In this document: positions 17,876 through 24,435 of the stretch, piece after piece
Layout: every line of letters starts with the position of its first letter
Position numbering within the stretch: position 1 is the stretch's first letter
Assembly (NCBI RefSeq): GCF_000331515.1
Contig: NZ_AMZO01000036.1
Span: 1-64,000 of the forward strand
From: Photobacterium marinum
Lineage (GTDB): Bacteria; Pseudomonadota; Gammaproteobacteria; Enterobacterales; Vibrionaceae
Direction of reading: 5' to 3'
Length of the DNA stretch: 64,000 bases
Made by a program: the position numbers and the translations under genes
Notes under the pieces: model-generated
What the model was told of the DNA's origin: nothing
Database searches by the model: none
The model's input: the letters and a program-made list of their open reading frames with translations, nothing else

Positions 17876-17913
17876 GGTCCCGAAATCACTTCGATTCAGG
17901 ACCTTTACTTTTT
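17876..17913 (+). terminator. Leader terminator (attenuator) before the NhaC-family gene
   Basis: Stem GGTCC (17876-17880) / GGACC (17899-17903) with inner AATC/GATT pairing, followed by TTTACTTTTT. It ends about 28 bases before the start codon and about 35 bases after the candidate aptamer, the position expected for a transcription attenuator. Confidence 0.7.
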
Positions 17914-17941
17914 ACAGGCTCGAACTAACAAGGTTAGAAAC

Positions 17942-19378
17942 ATGGACAAACAGACAGTGAGACTACCATCACTAATGCAAGTTTTTCTTGCACTTGGTAT
18001 TTTTCTTGCGCTGGCATTTTCTTTCACCGCAAAACTAGATCTACCAATCCAGCTAGCACTATATATTGGCTGGTTCGTTATCATGGCTCTGGGTGTCAAA
18101 CTAGGTCACGACTACAAATCTCTTGAAAAAGCAGCAACTACCGGTATTTCAAACGGTCTTGGTGCTGTACTGATTCTGCTGGCAGTAGGTGCTTTGGTTG
18201 GTACCTGGATTGCCGGTGGTATCGTTCCGACTATCATCTACTACGGCCTTAAGGCTATCCACCCTTCTATCTTCCTGCTGGCGACTATGGTTATCTGTTC
18301 GCTGACAGCACTGGCAACCGGTACCTCTTGGGGTGCAGCAGGTACAGCTGGTATTGCGATGATGGGTATCGGTCAGGGTCTAGGCATTCCAGCTCCAATG
18401 ACTGCCGGTGCTGTACTTTCAGGCTGTTACTTCGGTGACAAGATGTCTCCGCTGTCTGATTCAGTAATCCTGGCTTCTTCTATGTCTAACGTAGAAATCG
18501 TTGAGCACATCAAAGGCATGCTACCAATCGCGCTGATCAGCTACATCATTACAGGTATTCTGTTCACAGCAGTTGGCTTCCACTACTCTGGTAACGTGGA
18601 CATGTCTCAGGTTGAGAGCGTAATCGCTGCAATGGATCAACAGTTTGTGATTTCACCGCTGTCTTTTGTTCCTGTGATTATCGTTCTGGCTCTGCTGGCA
18701 ATGCGTCTTCCTTCATTCCCTGTAATCTCACTGGGTTCACTACTGGGTATCGCATGGGCTGTAATGGTTCAGGACATGGACCCACTGGCAGCATTCAACA
18801 CAGCATGGGCTCCGTTCTCAATCAGCTCTGGTGTTGATTTCATCGACGCAATCCTGAACCGTGGTGGTATGTCATCTATGCTGGGCTCTGTAGCCGTGAT
18901 CGTATTCGGTCTTGGTTTCGGTGGTCTGCTGGATAAAGTAGGTGTACTACAGACAATTGCTAAACTGTTCGAAAAACGCGTTAACTCTGCTGGTAGCCTG
19001 TCTGTATCGACTATCGCAACAGCCTTCCTGGGTAACGTATTCGGTTCAGCGATGTATGTATCACTGATCCTGACTCCGAAAATCTGTGCGAAGAACTATG
19101 ACCGTCTTGGCTTCCAGCGTAAGAACCTGTCTCGTAACGCAGAATTCGGTGGTACGCTGACTTCAGGTATGGTGCCTTGGAGTGATAACGGTATCTACAT
19201 GGCAAGTATCCTGGGTGTGGCGACGTTCTCTTACGCACCTTTCATGTGGTTAAGCTTCGTATGTATCATCGTAACCATCGTGTCTTCTTACATGGGCTGG
19301 TTCGTTGACCGCTGTGAACCAACAACTGTAGTTTCTGAAGAAAACGAAGAAAATGTTGCTGAGCAGCAAACGGCTTAA
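17942..19378 (+). CDS. nhaC: NhaC-family Na+/H+ antiporter (or amino acid antiporter)
   Basis: A 478-residue polytopic inner-membrane protein of the NhaC family. It shows about eleven hydrophobic segments and family motifs such as GTSWGAAGTAGIA, GCYFGDKMSPLSDSV and GTLTSGMVPWSDNG. Family members exchange Na+/H+ or organic substrates; some, called LysW, have been proposed as lysine transporters. The divergent neighbour asd makes an amino acid substrate conceivable, but the sequence does not decide. Translation starts at ATG 17942, after an AAGG site at 17930-17933. Expression is probably controlled by the leader fold and its terminator. Codon bias suggests strong expression. Confidence 0.9.
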   Translation: MDKQTVRLPSLMQVFLALGIFLALAFSFTAKLDLPIQLALYIGWFVIMALGVKLGHDYKSLEKAATTGISNGLGAVLILLAVGALVGTWIAGGIVPTIIYYGLKAIHPSIFLLATMVICSLTALATGTSWGAAGTAGIAMMGIGQGLGIPAPMTAGAVLSGCYFGDKMSPLSDSVILASSMSNVEIVEHIKGMLPIALISYIITGILFTAVGFHYSGNVDMSQVESVIAAMDQQFVISPLSFVPVIIVLALLAMRLPSFPVISLGSLLGIAWAVMVQDMDPLAAFNTAWAPFSISSGVDFIDAILNRGGMSSMLGSVAVIVFGLGFGGLLDKVGVLQTIAKLFEKRVNSAGSLSVSTIATAFLGNVFGSAMYVSLILTPKICAKNYDRLGFQRKNLSRNAEFGGTLTSGMVPWSDNGIYMASILGVATFSYAPFMWLSFVCIIVTIVSSYMGWFVDRCEPTTVVSEENEENVAEQQTA

Positions 19379-19398
19379 TTACTTAGTCTCTATTAACG

Positions 19399-19430
19399 AC
19401 AAAGGGCGCCTCAGGGCGCTCTTTTTGTTT
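19399..19430 (+). terminator. Terminator after the NhaC-family gene
   Basis: Stem AAAGGGCGCC / GGCGCTCTTT with one G-T pair, followed by TTTTTGTTT. Confidence 0.85.
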
Positions 19431-19470
19431 ATATGGACAGCTTTGATCAACCCGACTGATTTCGCTTCGC

Positions 19471-19524
19471 TTCTCTCTTCTCTCTTCTCTCTTCTCTCTT
19501 CTCTCTTCTCTCTTCTCTCTTCTC
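19471..19524 (+). repeat. Heptanucleotide tandem repeat (TTCTCTC), about 7.7 copies
   Basis: Seven perfect TTCTCTC units plus five further bases, in the intergenic region after the NhaC terminator and about 400 bases before the yjiH-like gene. One strand is pure pyrimidine, so it could form unusual DNA structure. Such an array is prone to slippage and copy-number change. Confidence 0.92.
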
Positions 19525-19933
19525 ATTATTTTGTAAATATTTATTAATGAGCGCGATATTTTCATGGACACAACAAAAGCACCATTGTAAGTGATATTCC
19601 ATAGCCATAATGGCAATATATATACCAACATAGCAATTGTTTAACTCAATAATAAATAAGGAAAATAAATATAAATAACTTCATTTACACACTCTTAAAG
19701 CCGCAAGAGTCGCAACCCCTCAAAAGTATCGATCTTGATCACAAATAAATAATTACACTCCACAAGCCTTGCACTTCAGTGGCACAGATTGACCCCAATC
19801 AATTACTTCACGTTGCAATTGACGAAAATAGCCTCGCTTCAACCATTAAGCGCAGGCACACATATCGCACTGTTGAATATAAAGCCTGTCAGTTTTCGCA
19901 GCAGCGATTTTTAGATTCCAACGAGGTTACACT
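19525..19933. other. Upstream region of the YjiH-YjiG-peptidase operon
   Basis: About 410 A/T-rich bases without a credible gene. It contains an FNR-like palindrome at 19799-19812 and a half CRP-like sequence (TTGATCACA near 19735). The operon promoter should lie in its last 150 bases. Confidence 0.4.
19799..19812 (+). promoter_or_regulatory. FNR-like site upstream of the yjiH-like operon
   Basis: TTGAC-CCCA-ATCAA matches the FNR consensus TTGATnnnnATCAA at nine of ten defined positions. It lies about 120 bases before the start codon, compatible with control under oxygen limitation. The transcription start is not known. Confidence 0.45.
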
Positions 19934-20665
19934 ATGAGCAATCCAGCGGAGCAAGGCCGCAAAGTAACGATTGGCAGTTATATTGCCCTCGCCTTTGCCG
20001 TCGTTTTTTTCTCAGGCCTACTTCAATCAAACCAGTGGTATGGTGTTTTCGACTTCACCACACTAAACGGCTCTTTTGGTCAGGTCGTTTATTCCGTCAA
20101 TGAAACAACTGACGGCATTCAAACTGCAACTACCACGCTAAGAGGTAAAGGTGGCAGCGGTGCCCGAGATGGCTTCCTGTTCGCCCTGACACTGATCCCT
20201 ACAGTTATGTTTGCTCTGGGCATGATCAATGTACTGGAACATTACGGTACATTGGATGCAACCCGAAAACTGCTGACACCTCTGCTTCGCCCATTGATGG
20301 GGATTCCGGGCAACTCTGGACTGGCACTTATCGCATCCCTACAAAGTACCGATGCCGGTGCTGCGATGACCCGCCAGCTGAAAGACGAAGGCCACCTGAC
20401 TAAACGAGAGACAGATGTCTTTACCATGTTCCAATTCTCTGCCGGGGCAGCCATAGTTAACTTCTTCTCATCCGGGGCCGTGCTGTTCACCCTTACCAAT
20501 ATGGATGGTACACCAGCCGTCACATCATCTATCGGTTTAGCTGTTGCCATCATGTTCATCTTCAAGTTCGTCGGTGCCAATCTGTTCCGCCTCTACCTGA
20601 ACATTACAGAAGGCAAAGAAGAGAAAACCAAGCAGCAACCTGAAATGAAGAAGGAAACAGCATAA
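19934..20665 (+). CDS. YjiH-like nucleoside-recognition (Gate) domain membrane protein
   Basis: A 243-residue polytopic membrane protein with the Gate/nucleoside-recognition fold (MFALGMINVLEHYGTLDATRKL; IPGNSGLALIASLQSTDAGAAMT; FQFSAGAAIVNFFSSGAV). It resembles E. coli YjiH, whose gene sits with yjiG and the isoaspartyl dipeptidase gene iadA. It overlaps the next gene by one base (TAATG), so the two are probably subunits of one transporter. With a peptidase downstream, the pair may import a dipeptide or an acylated amino acid; this is inferred from context. Confidence 0.82.
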   Translation: MSNPAEQGRKVTIGSYIALAFAVVFFSGLLQSNQWYGVFDFTTLNGSFGQVVYSVNETTDGIQTATTTLRGKGGSGARDGFLFALTLIPTVMFALGMINVLEHYGTLDATRKLLTPLLRPLMGIPGNSGLALIASLQSTDAGAAMTRQLKDEGHLTKRETDVFTMFQFSAGAAIVNFFSSGAVLFTLTNMDGTPAVTSSIGLAVAIMFIFKFVGANLFRLYLNITEGKEEKTKQQPEMKKETA

Positions 20666-21126
20666 TGACCACTACAAAGAAACCTATGGTGACCGACATC
20701 TTCGTCGAAGGTGCTAAGAAAGGCTGGACAATCGCCACCACTTCCACACTTCCAAACGTTGTGATGGCTTTTGTGATCATCAAAGCGCTGCAAATCACAG
20801 GTGCATTGGATGCCATGGGCAGCCTGTTTTCCCCGGTTATGGCGATTTTCGGCCTGCCGGGTGAAGCGGCAGCGGTCCTGATTGGAGCCTGGATGTCGAT
20901 GGGTGGTGCTGTTGGTGTTGTTATCACGCTATTCGATCAGGGAATACTGAACGGCCAACACATCGCGATACTGGCTCCGGCTATTTACCTGATGGGCTCA
21001 CAGGTTCAGTACATAGGGCGTGTTATGGGACCTATCGGTACTGAAGGTCGCTACATCCCGGTAATGATCGCCATTTCTGTGCTGAATGCCTTCGCCGCCA
21101 TGTTCGTCATGAACATTCTCGTTTAA
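20665..21126 (+). CDS. YjiG-like membrane protein
   Basis: A 153-residue membrane protein with the second half of the Gate-type transporter pair (SpmB/YjiG type). Visible features are hydrophobic segments around VVMAFVIIKALQITGA, GLPGEAAAVLIGAWMSMGGAVGVV and IAILAPAIYLMGSQVQYIGRVMG. Its start overlaps the yjiH-like stop, indicating translational coupling. A modest hairpin in the 98-base gap before the peptidase gene could lower downstream expression. Confidence 0.82.
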   Translation: MTTTKKPMVTDIFVEGAKKGWTIATTSTLPNVVMAFVIIKALQITGALDAMGSLFSPVMAIFGLPGEAAAVLIGAWMSMGGAVGVVITLFDQGILNGQHIAILAPAIYLMGSQVQYIGRVMGPIGTEGRYIPVMIAISVLNAFAAMFVMNILV

Positions 21127-21143
21127 CTACTCCGGTTTAATAC

Positions 21144-21175
21144 AGAGGGGAGAAAGGAGAGCCTCCCCTCTTATC
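21144..21175 (+). terminator. Possible intra-operon attenuator hairpin
   Basis: Perfect 9-bp stem AGAGGGGAG (21144-21152) / CTCCCCTCT (21163-21171) followed by only a weak T-rich tail. It may act as a partial terminator or mRNA processing element. Confidence 0.5.
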
Positions 21176-21224
21176 TCTGTAGCAATTCACCCGGAAAATC
21201 CGGGGGGCTCTCTCAGGAGTTACT

Positions 21225-22361
21225 ATGAATCACTCACTACAAGACTTTTCACTTCAGGAATACCTGAAAGAATTACGCCCGCTCATCGATGTAGACTGCG
21301 GAACCTTAACCAAGGACGGTATCGAAACTATCGTAAACCAGATGGCACAGAAATATCTGGATATGGGATGGTATGTAAAGCGGGTCAACTGTGGTGTTGC
21401 CGGAACCGGCCTTGAAATCCGCAATAAACCGGATCGTAAAGAAATTGATGTGATGCTGATTGGCCATATGGATACCGTATTCCCGATCGGTACTGCCGCG
21501 GCACGCCCGATGACCTTTGACGACAAGCGAGCCTATGGTCCTGGCGTTTCAGACATGAAGTCCGGTTTGCTCAATATCGTTTATGCCCTTCGAGGAATGG
21601 ATAAAGAGATCCTGGATAAGCTTTCTGTTTGCATTTGCATGAACCCGGATGAAGAAATCGGCTCCCTCTATTCAGAAGACTGGCTGAAGACAGTTGCTGC
21701 CAACGCTAAAAATGTTCTCGTTGCGGAAGCGGCTCGTGCTGACGGCTCTTTGGTAAAAGCCCGTAAAGGTATGGCCCGCTACCGCCTGACGTTCTCAGGT
21801 AAAGCCGCTCATGCCGGAAATGACCCGCAAAACGGCCGCAGTGCGATCACCGAAATGGCAAACTGGATTCTGGGCATCAATAGCCTGACCAATTTCGAGT
21901 CCGGTACAACCCTGAATGTAGGTGTAGTTAATGGCGGTGCCGGGGCAAACATTGTTCCTGAGCGAGCCGAAGCCATTGTGGATATTCGCTTCTGGGATAA
22001 TGATGAATACGCTGAAGCTGACGCTAAAATCCGTCAGATGGCAGAGACACCTTTTGTGGATGGTGTGACGGTGACGATCGATCGCGAAGCGCATAAACCG
22101 TCAATGGTCCCTTCAGAGAAAACACAAGCCTTGATGGCACTAGTCGAAGAAGCAGGCAGAGAGTTAGATATCAACATTAAATGGCAGGAGGTCGGTGGCG
22201 GCTCAGATGCTAACCTAACAGCAGTCATGGGGATACCGACCCTGGATGGCCTTGGTCCGGCCGGTGCCGGATTCCACAGTGCTGATGAGTATCTTGAGTT
22301 AGATTCGATTGAACCACGAATTCTGCTACTGCAAAAAGTACTAACTAAATTAGCCGGTTAA
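21225..22361 (+). CDS. M20-family metallopeptidase (carboxypeptidase G2-like)
   Basis: A 378-residue cytosolic peptidase of the M20/ArgE/CPG2 superfamily. The di-zinc site is visible: GHMDTVFP (His81, Asp83), GVSDMKSG (Asp110, bridging), PDEEIGS (Glu143 general base, Glu144 ligand), and FHSADEY near the C-terminus. The dimerisation lid is marked by GKAAHAGNDPQNGRSA. Such enzymes cleave C-terminal glutamate or other acylated or dipeptide substrates. A strong CAGGAG site precedes the ATG. Its place after the YjiH/YjiG pair parallels iadA in E. coli and suggests it processes what the transporter imports. Confidence 0.88.
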   Translation: MNHSLQDFSLQEYLKELRPLIDVDCGTLTKDGIETIVNQMAQKYLDMGWYVKRVNCGVAGTGLEIRNKPDRKEIDVMLIGHMDTVFPIGTAAARPMTFDDKRAYGPGVSDMKSGLLNIVYALRGMDKEILDKLSVCICMNPDEEIGSLYSEDWLKTVAANAKNVLVAEAARADGSLVKARKGMARYRLTFSGKAAHAGNDPQNGRSAITEMANWILGINSLTNFESGTTLNVGVVNGGAGANIVPERAEAIVDIRFWDNDEYAEADAKIRQMAETPFVDGVTVTIDREAHKPSMVPSEKTQALMALVEEAGRELDINIKWQEVGGGSDANLTAVMGIPTLDGLGPAGAGFHSADEYLELDSIEPRILLLQKVLTKLAG

Positions 22362-22377
22362 ACAGTGCTATAACGAC

Positions 22378-22406
22378 AAAGGGCGCCAGTTAGCGCCCTT
22401 TGTATA
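22378..22406 (+). terminator. Terminator after the M20 peptidase gene
   Basis: Perfect 9-bp stem AAAGGGCGC (22378-22386) / GCGCCCTTT (22393-22401) with a six-base loop; short T-rich tail. Confidence 0.85.
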
Positions 22407-22802
22407 AAATCAATAGAAGTTAGCCGGAGCATTTCGCTCTGGTGTTTGTTTCGAATTATCATGTTTACTACTGTGGTAGCGCCTCATAAACTTTTCCCGC
22501 ACAGTACACAGGTGTCTTTGGGATTCTTCGACTGTAGCTCTGCGAAGCTTCTGGTCCATTTTACACGCTTTCATCAACCACCTCGATGTTACATATTACG
22601 AATACACCAGTATTCATTACTTATCCCTAAGTGAACTAAGAATAAAGCCAAACATCATGCTTTATTCTGACCAAGAGTCCCCCTTAGAAAGGGCTATTGA
22701 TATCCCCCTCAATAAAATAATATACCTTTTCCGGCAAGCTCAACCACTTTTACAAGATCCTGACAAAGCCTTACAGAAGTGCGATTTCCGGTGCAAAACC
22801 TA
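22407..22802. other. Region upstream of hcp
   Basis: About 400 bases. A 62-codon open frame (22446-22634) lacks a ribosome site and looks spurious. A perfect 10-bp A/T-rich inverted repeat, AGAATAAAGC (22639-22648) / GCTTTATTCT (22659-22668), has no T-run. The hcp promoter is probably in the last part, with the NsrR-like sites. Confidence 0.4.
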
Positions 22803-22825
22803 AAGTTTTATTTAAAATACACCTT
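22803..22825 (+). promoter_or_regulatory. NsrR-like operator 1 upstream of hcp
   Basis: A 23-bp partial palindrome (AAG-T11-core-ACACCTT type) that agrees with most of the NsrR consensus AANATGCATTTNAAATGCATNTT, keeping ATTTAAAAT in the centre. It lies 103-125 bases before the hcp start. NsrR is the NO-sensing repressor of hcp in many proteobacteria. Confidence 0.6.
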
Positions 22826-22891
22826 ATGATTTGGAAAGATGATCTGGATCAAAGACCTGGCAGCCGTACACCCGATATTCTCGCCACCTTA

Positions 22892-22914
22892 AAGATGCAA
22901 TATAAATACACCTT
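22892..22914 (+). promoter_or_regulatory. NsrR-like operator 2 upstream of hcp
   Basis: The left half AAGATGCA is a perfect NsrR half-site and the right half ends ATACACCTT; about 18 of 23 positions agree with the consensus. It ends 13 bases before the hcp start codon and shares the AAATACACCTT arm with operator 1. Confidence 0.68.
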
Positions 22915-22927
22915 TAAGGAAAGCATA

Positions 22928-24277
22928 ATGTCGAACCTAGCAATGTTTTGCCACCAGTGCTCTATGGCCCAATCCGGCGGCTGCGGCAGCACCGGAAAAA
23001 CCCAAGGTACCTGTGGTAAAGACGAAACTCTGTCCCGCCTGCAGGATATTATGATCTTCGGCCTGAAAGGCCTTTCAGCCTACCGTACCCACGCCGATGA
23101 TCTGGGTGCTGATACCAAGTCAGTAGATGATGTTATTGCTGAAACCCTTTACTTCACACTGACAAACGTAAACTTCAGCTTTGAACAACATATCGCTCAG
23201 TTGATGAAAGTCGGCGGTGCCGGCAGCGAAATCATGTCTCGTTTAGGTGAAGCTCACCACGGTCGCTTAGGGATCCCTACTCCTGTTTGCGTACCGCAGA
23301 ACAAAGCCGAAGGTAAAGGCATCCTGGTAACCGGCCATGATCTGGATCTGTTGGAACGCCTGCTGATAGCCACCGAAGGCAAAGGCATTAACATCTACAC
23401 TCATTCAGAAATGCTACCGGCTCACGGTTACCCGGAGCTGCGTAAATACAGCCACCTGAAAGGCAACATTGGTAAAGCCTGGTTTGACCAAAAGAAACTG
23501 TTCCAACAGTGGAATGGCACAATCATCGTAACCACTAACTGTATCGTACCTCCGACAGGCCGAGCAGACTACGCCGACCGCCTATACAGCTATGGCATCG
23601 TCGGTATCGATAACTGCCGCACCCTGGAAGGCGATTTCGCGCCAATCATCGAACACACATTGAGTCTGCCGGATATTGAAGGCTTCGACAGCGAAGATAC
23701 GCTGATGACAGGCCATAACTACAAAACTATTCTAGGCCTGGCACCACAAATTCTGGAAGCCGTAAACGAAGGTAAGATCAAACAATTCTTTGTTGTAGCT
23801 GGTTGTGACAAGCCAGGCAAACCGAACGATTACTTCCGCGACCTGGCCCTGTCGATTCCGGATGACTGCATTATCCTGACGTCATCCTGTGGCAAATTCC
23901 GTTTCAACGATCACGACTTCGGTACAGTTCCAGGGACTGAAATCCCGCGTTATCTGGATTTGGGTCAGTGTAACGACAGCTACGGTGCAGTAATGATTGC
24001 CCTAGCTCTTAGCGATGCGATGGGCGTACCGGTTAACGAACTGCCAGTAAACATTGTGCTGTCATGGATGGAACAAAAAGCCGTTCTGATCCTGCTGGCA
24101 CTATTCAACCTGGGTATTCAGAACATTTACCTGGGCCCTAACCCGCCAGAGTTCGTTAACGAAGCCATTTTTGAATTCCTGCAAGCACAGTTCAACCTGC
24201 AACTGACAAGCAACGCTCAGGAAGATCTGGCGAAGATGCTGAACCCTCAGCCACAAATTGAGGTAGTGGAAGCGTAA
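22928..24277 (+). CDS. hcp: Hydroxylamine reductase / hybrid cluster protein, short form
   Basis: Hcp carries a [4Fe-4S] (or [2Fe-2S]) cluster and a hybrid Fe-S-O cluster, and in E. coli acts as a nitric oxide reductase at low NO. The start ATG 22928 is chosen because an AAGGA site precedes it and Cys-rich MSNLAMFCHQC follows (Cys8, Cys11, Cys19, Cys29). Hybrid-cluster regions are visible: YTHSEMLPAHGYP, TTNCIVPP, VAGCDKPGKP, LTSSCGKFRF and SWMEQKAV. At 449 residues it is about 100 shorter than E. coli Hcp (550), as in the class III proteins that lack part of the first helical domain. No hcr reductase gene follows; nifJ and flavodoxin genes do. Confidence 0.92.
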   Translation: MSNLAMFCHQCSMAQSGGCGSTGKTQGTCGKDETLSRLQDIMIFGLKGLSAYRTHADDLGADTKSVDDVIAETLYFTLTNVNFSFEQHIAQLMKVGGAGSEIMSRLGEAHHGRLGIPTPVCVPQNKAEGKGILVTGHDLDLLERLLIATEGKGINIYTHSEMLPAHGYPELRKYSHLKGNIGKAWFDQKKLFQQWNGTIIVTTNCIVPPTGRADYADRLYSYGIVGIDNCRTLEGDFAPIIEHTLSLPDIEGFDSEDTLMTGHNYKTILGLAPQILEAVNEGKIKQFFVVAGCDKPGKPNDYFRDLALSIPDDCIILTSSCGKFRFNDHDFGTVPGTEIPRYLDLGQCNDSYGAVMIALALSDAMGVPVNELPVNIVLSWMEQKAVLILLALFNLGIQNIYLGPNPPEFVNEAIFEFLQAQFNLQLTSNAQEDLAKMLNPQPQIEVVEA

Positions 24278-24300
24278 TTCGCCTTCCTGATTAATCTCAC

Positions 24301-24341
24301 GGGCCGGCTTTACCCTACCCACTCAGAGGTCGGCCCTTCTC
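24301..24341 (+). terminator. Possible terminator after hcp
   Basis: Stem GGGCCG (24301-24306) / CGGCCC (24331-24336) with a 24-base loop and a short TTCTC tail. It is moderate only, so partial read-through to nifJ is possible. Confidence 0.5.
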
Positions 24342-24435
24342 AAAAATAACGATAAACGCTGACGTCTACGGTACCTGTCTTACCGGACGCTACCGTCTCA
24401 GCCGGATATACAGTGCCTGTTCGCTGGAGTTAGTT

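Noticed and set aside
17731-17913. Lysine riboswitch before the NhaC-family gene
   Set aside because: A GGTGC motif and an AGAGTA motif are present in the right order, but the conserved GCCGAAG core and the five-helix layout are not. I left it as an unassigned leader.
19725-19746. CRP site before the yjiH-like operon
   Set aside because: Only the TCACA half is good; the left half TGTGA is poorly matched.
22446-22634. 62-codon frame upstream of hcp
   Set aside because: No ribosome site, no recognisable protein features; probably non-coding.
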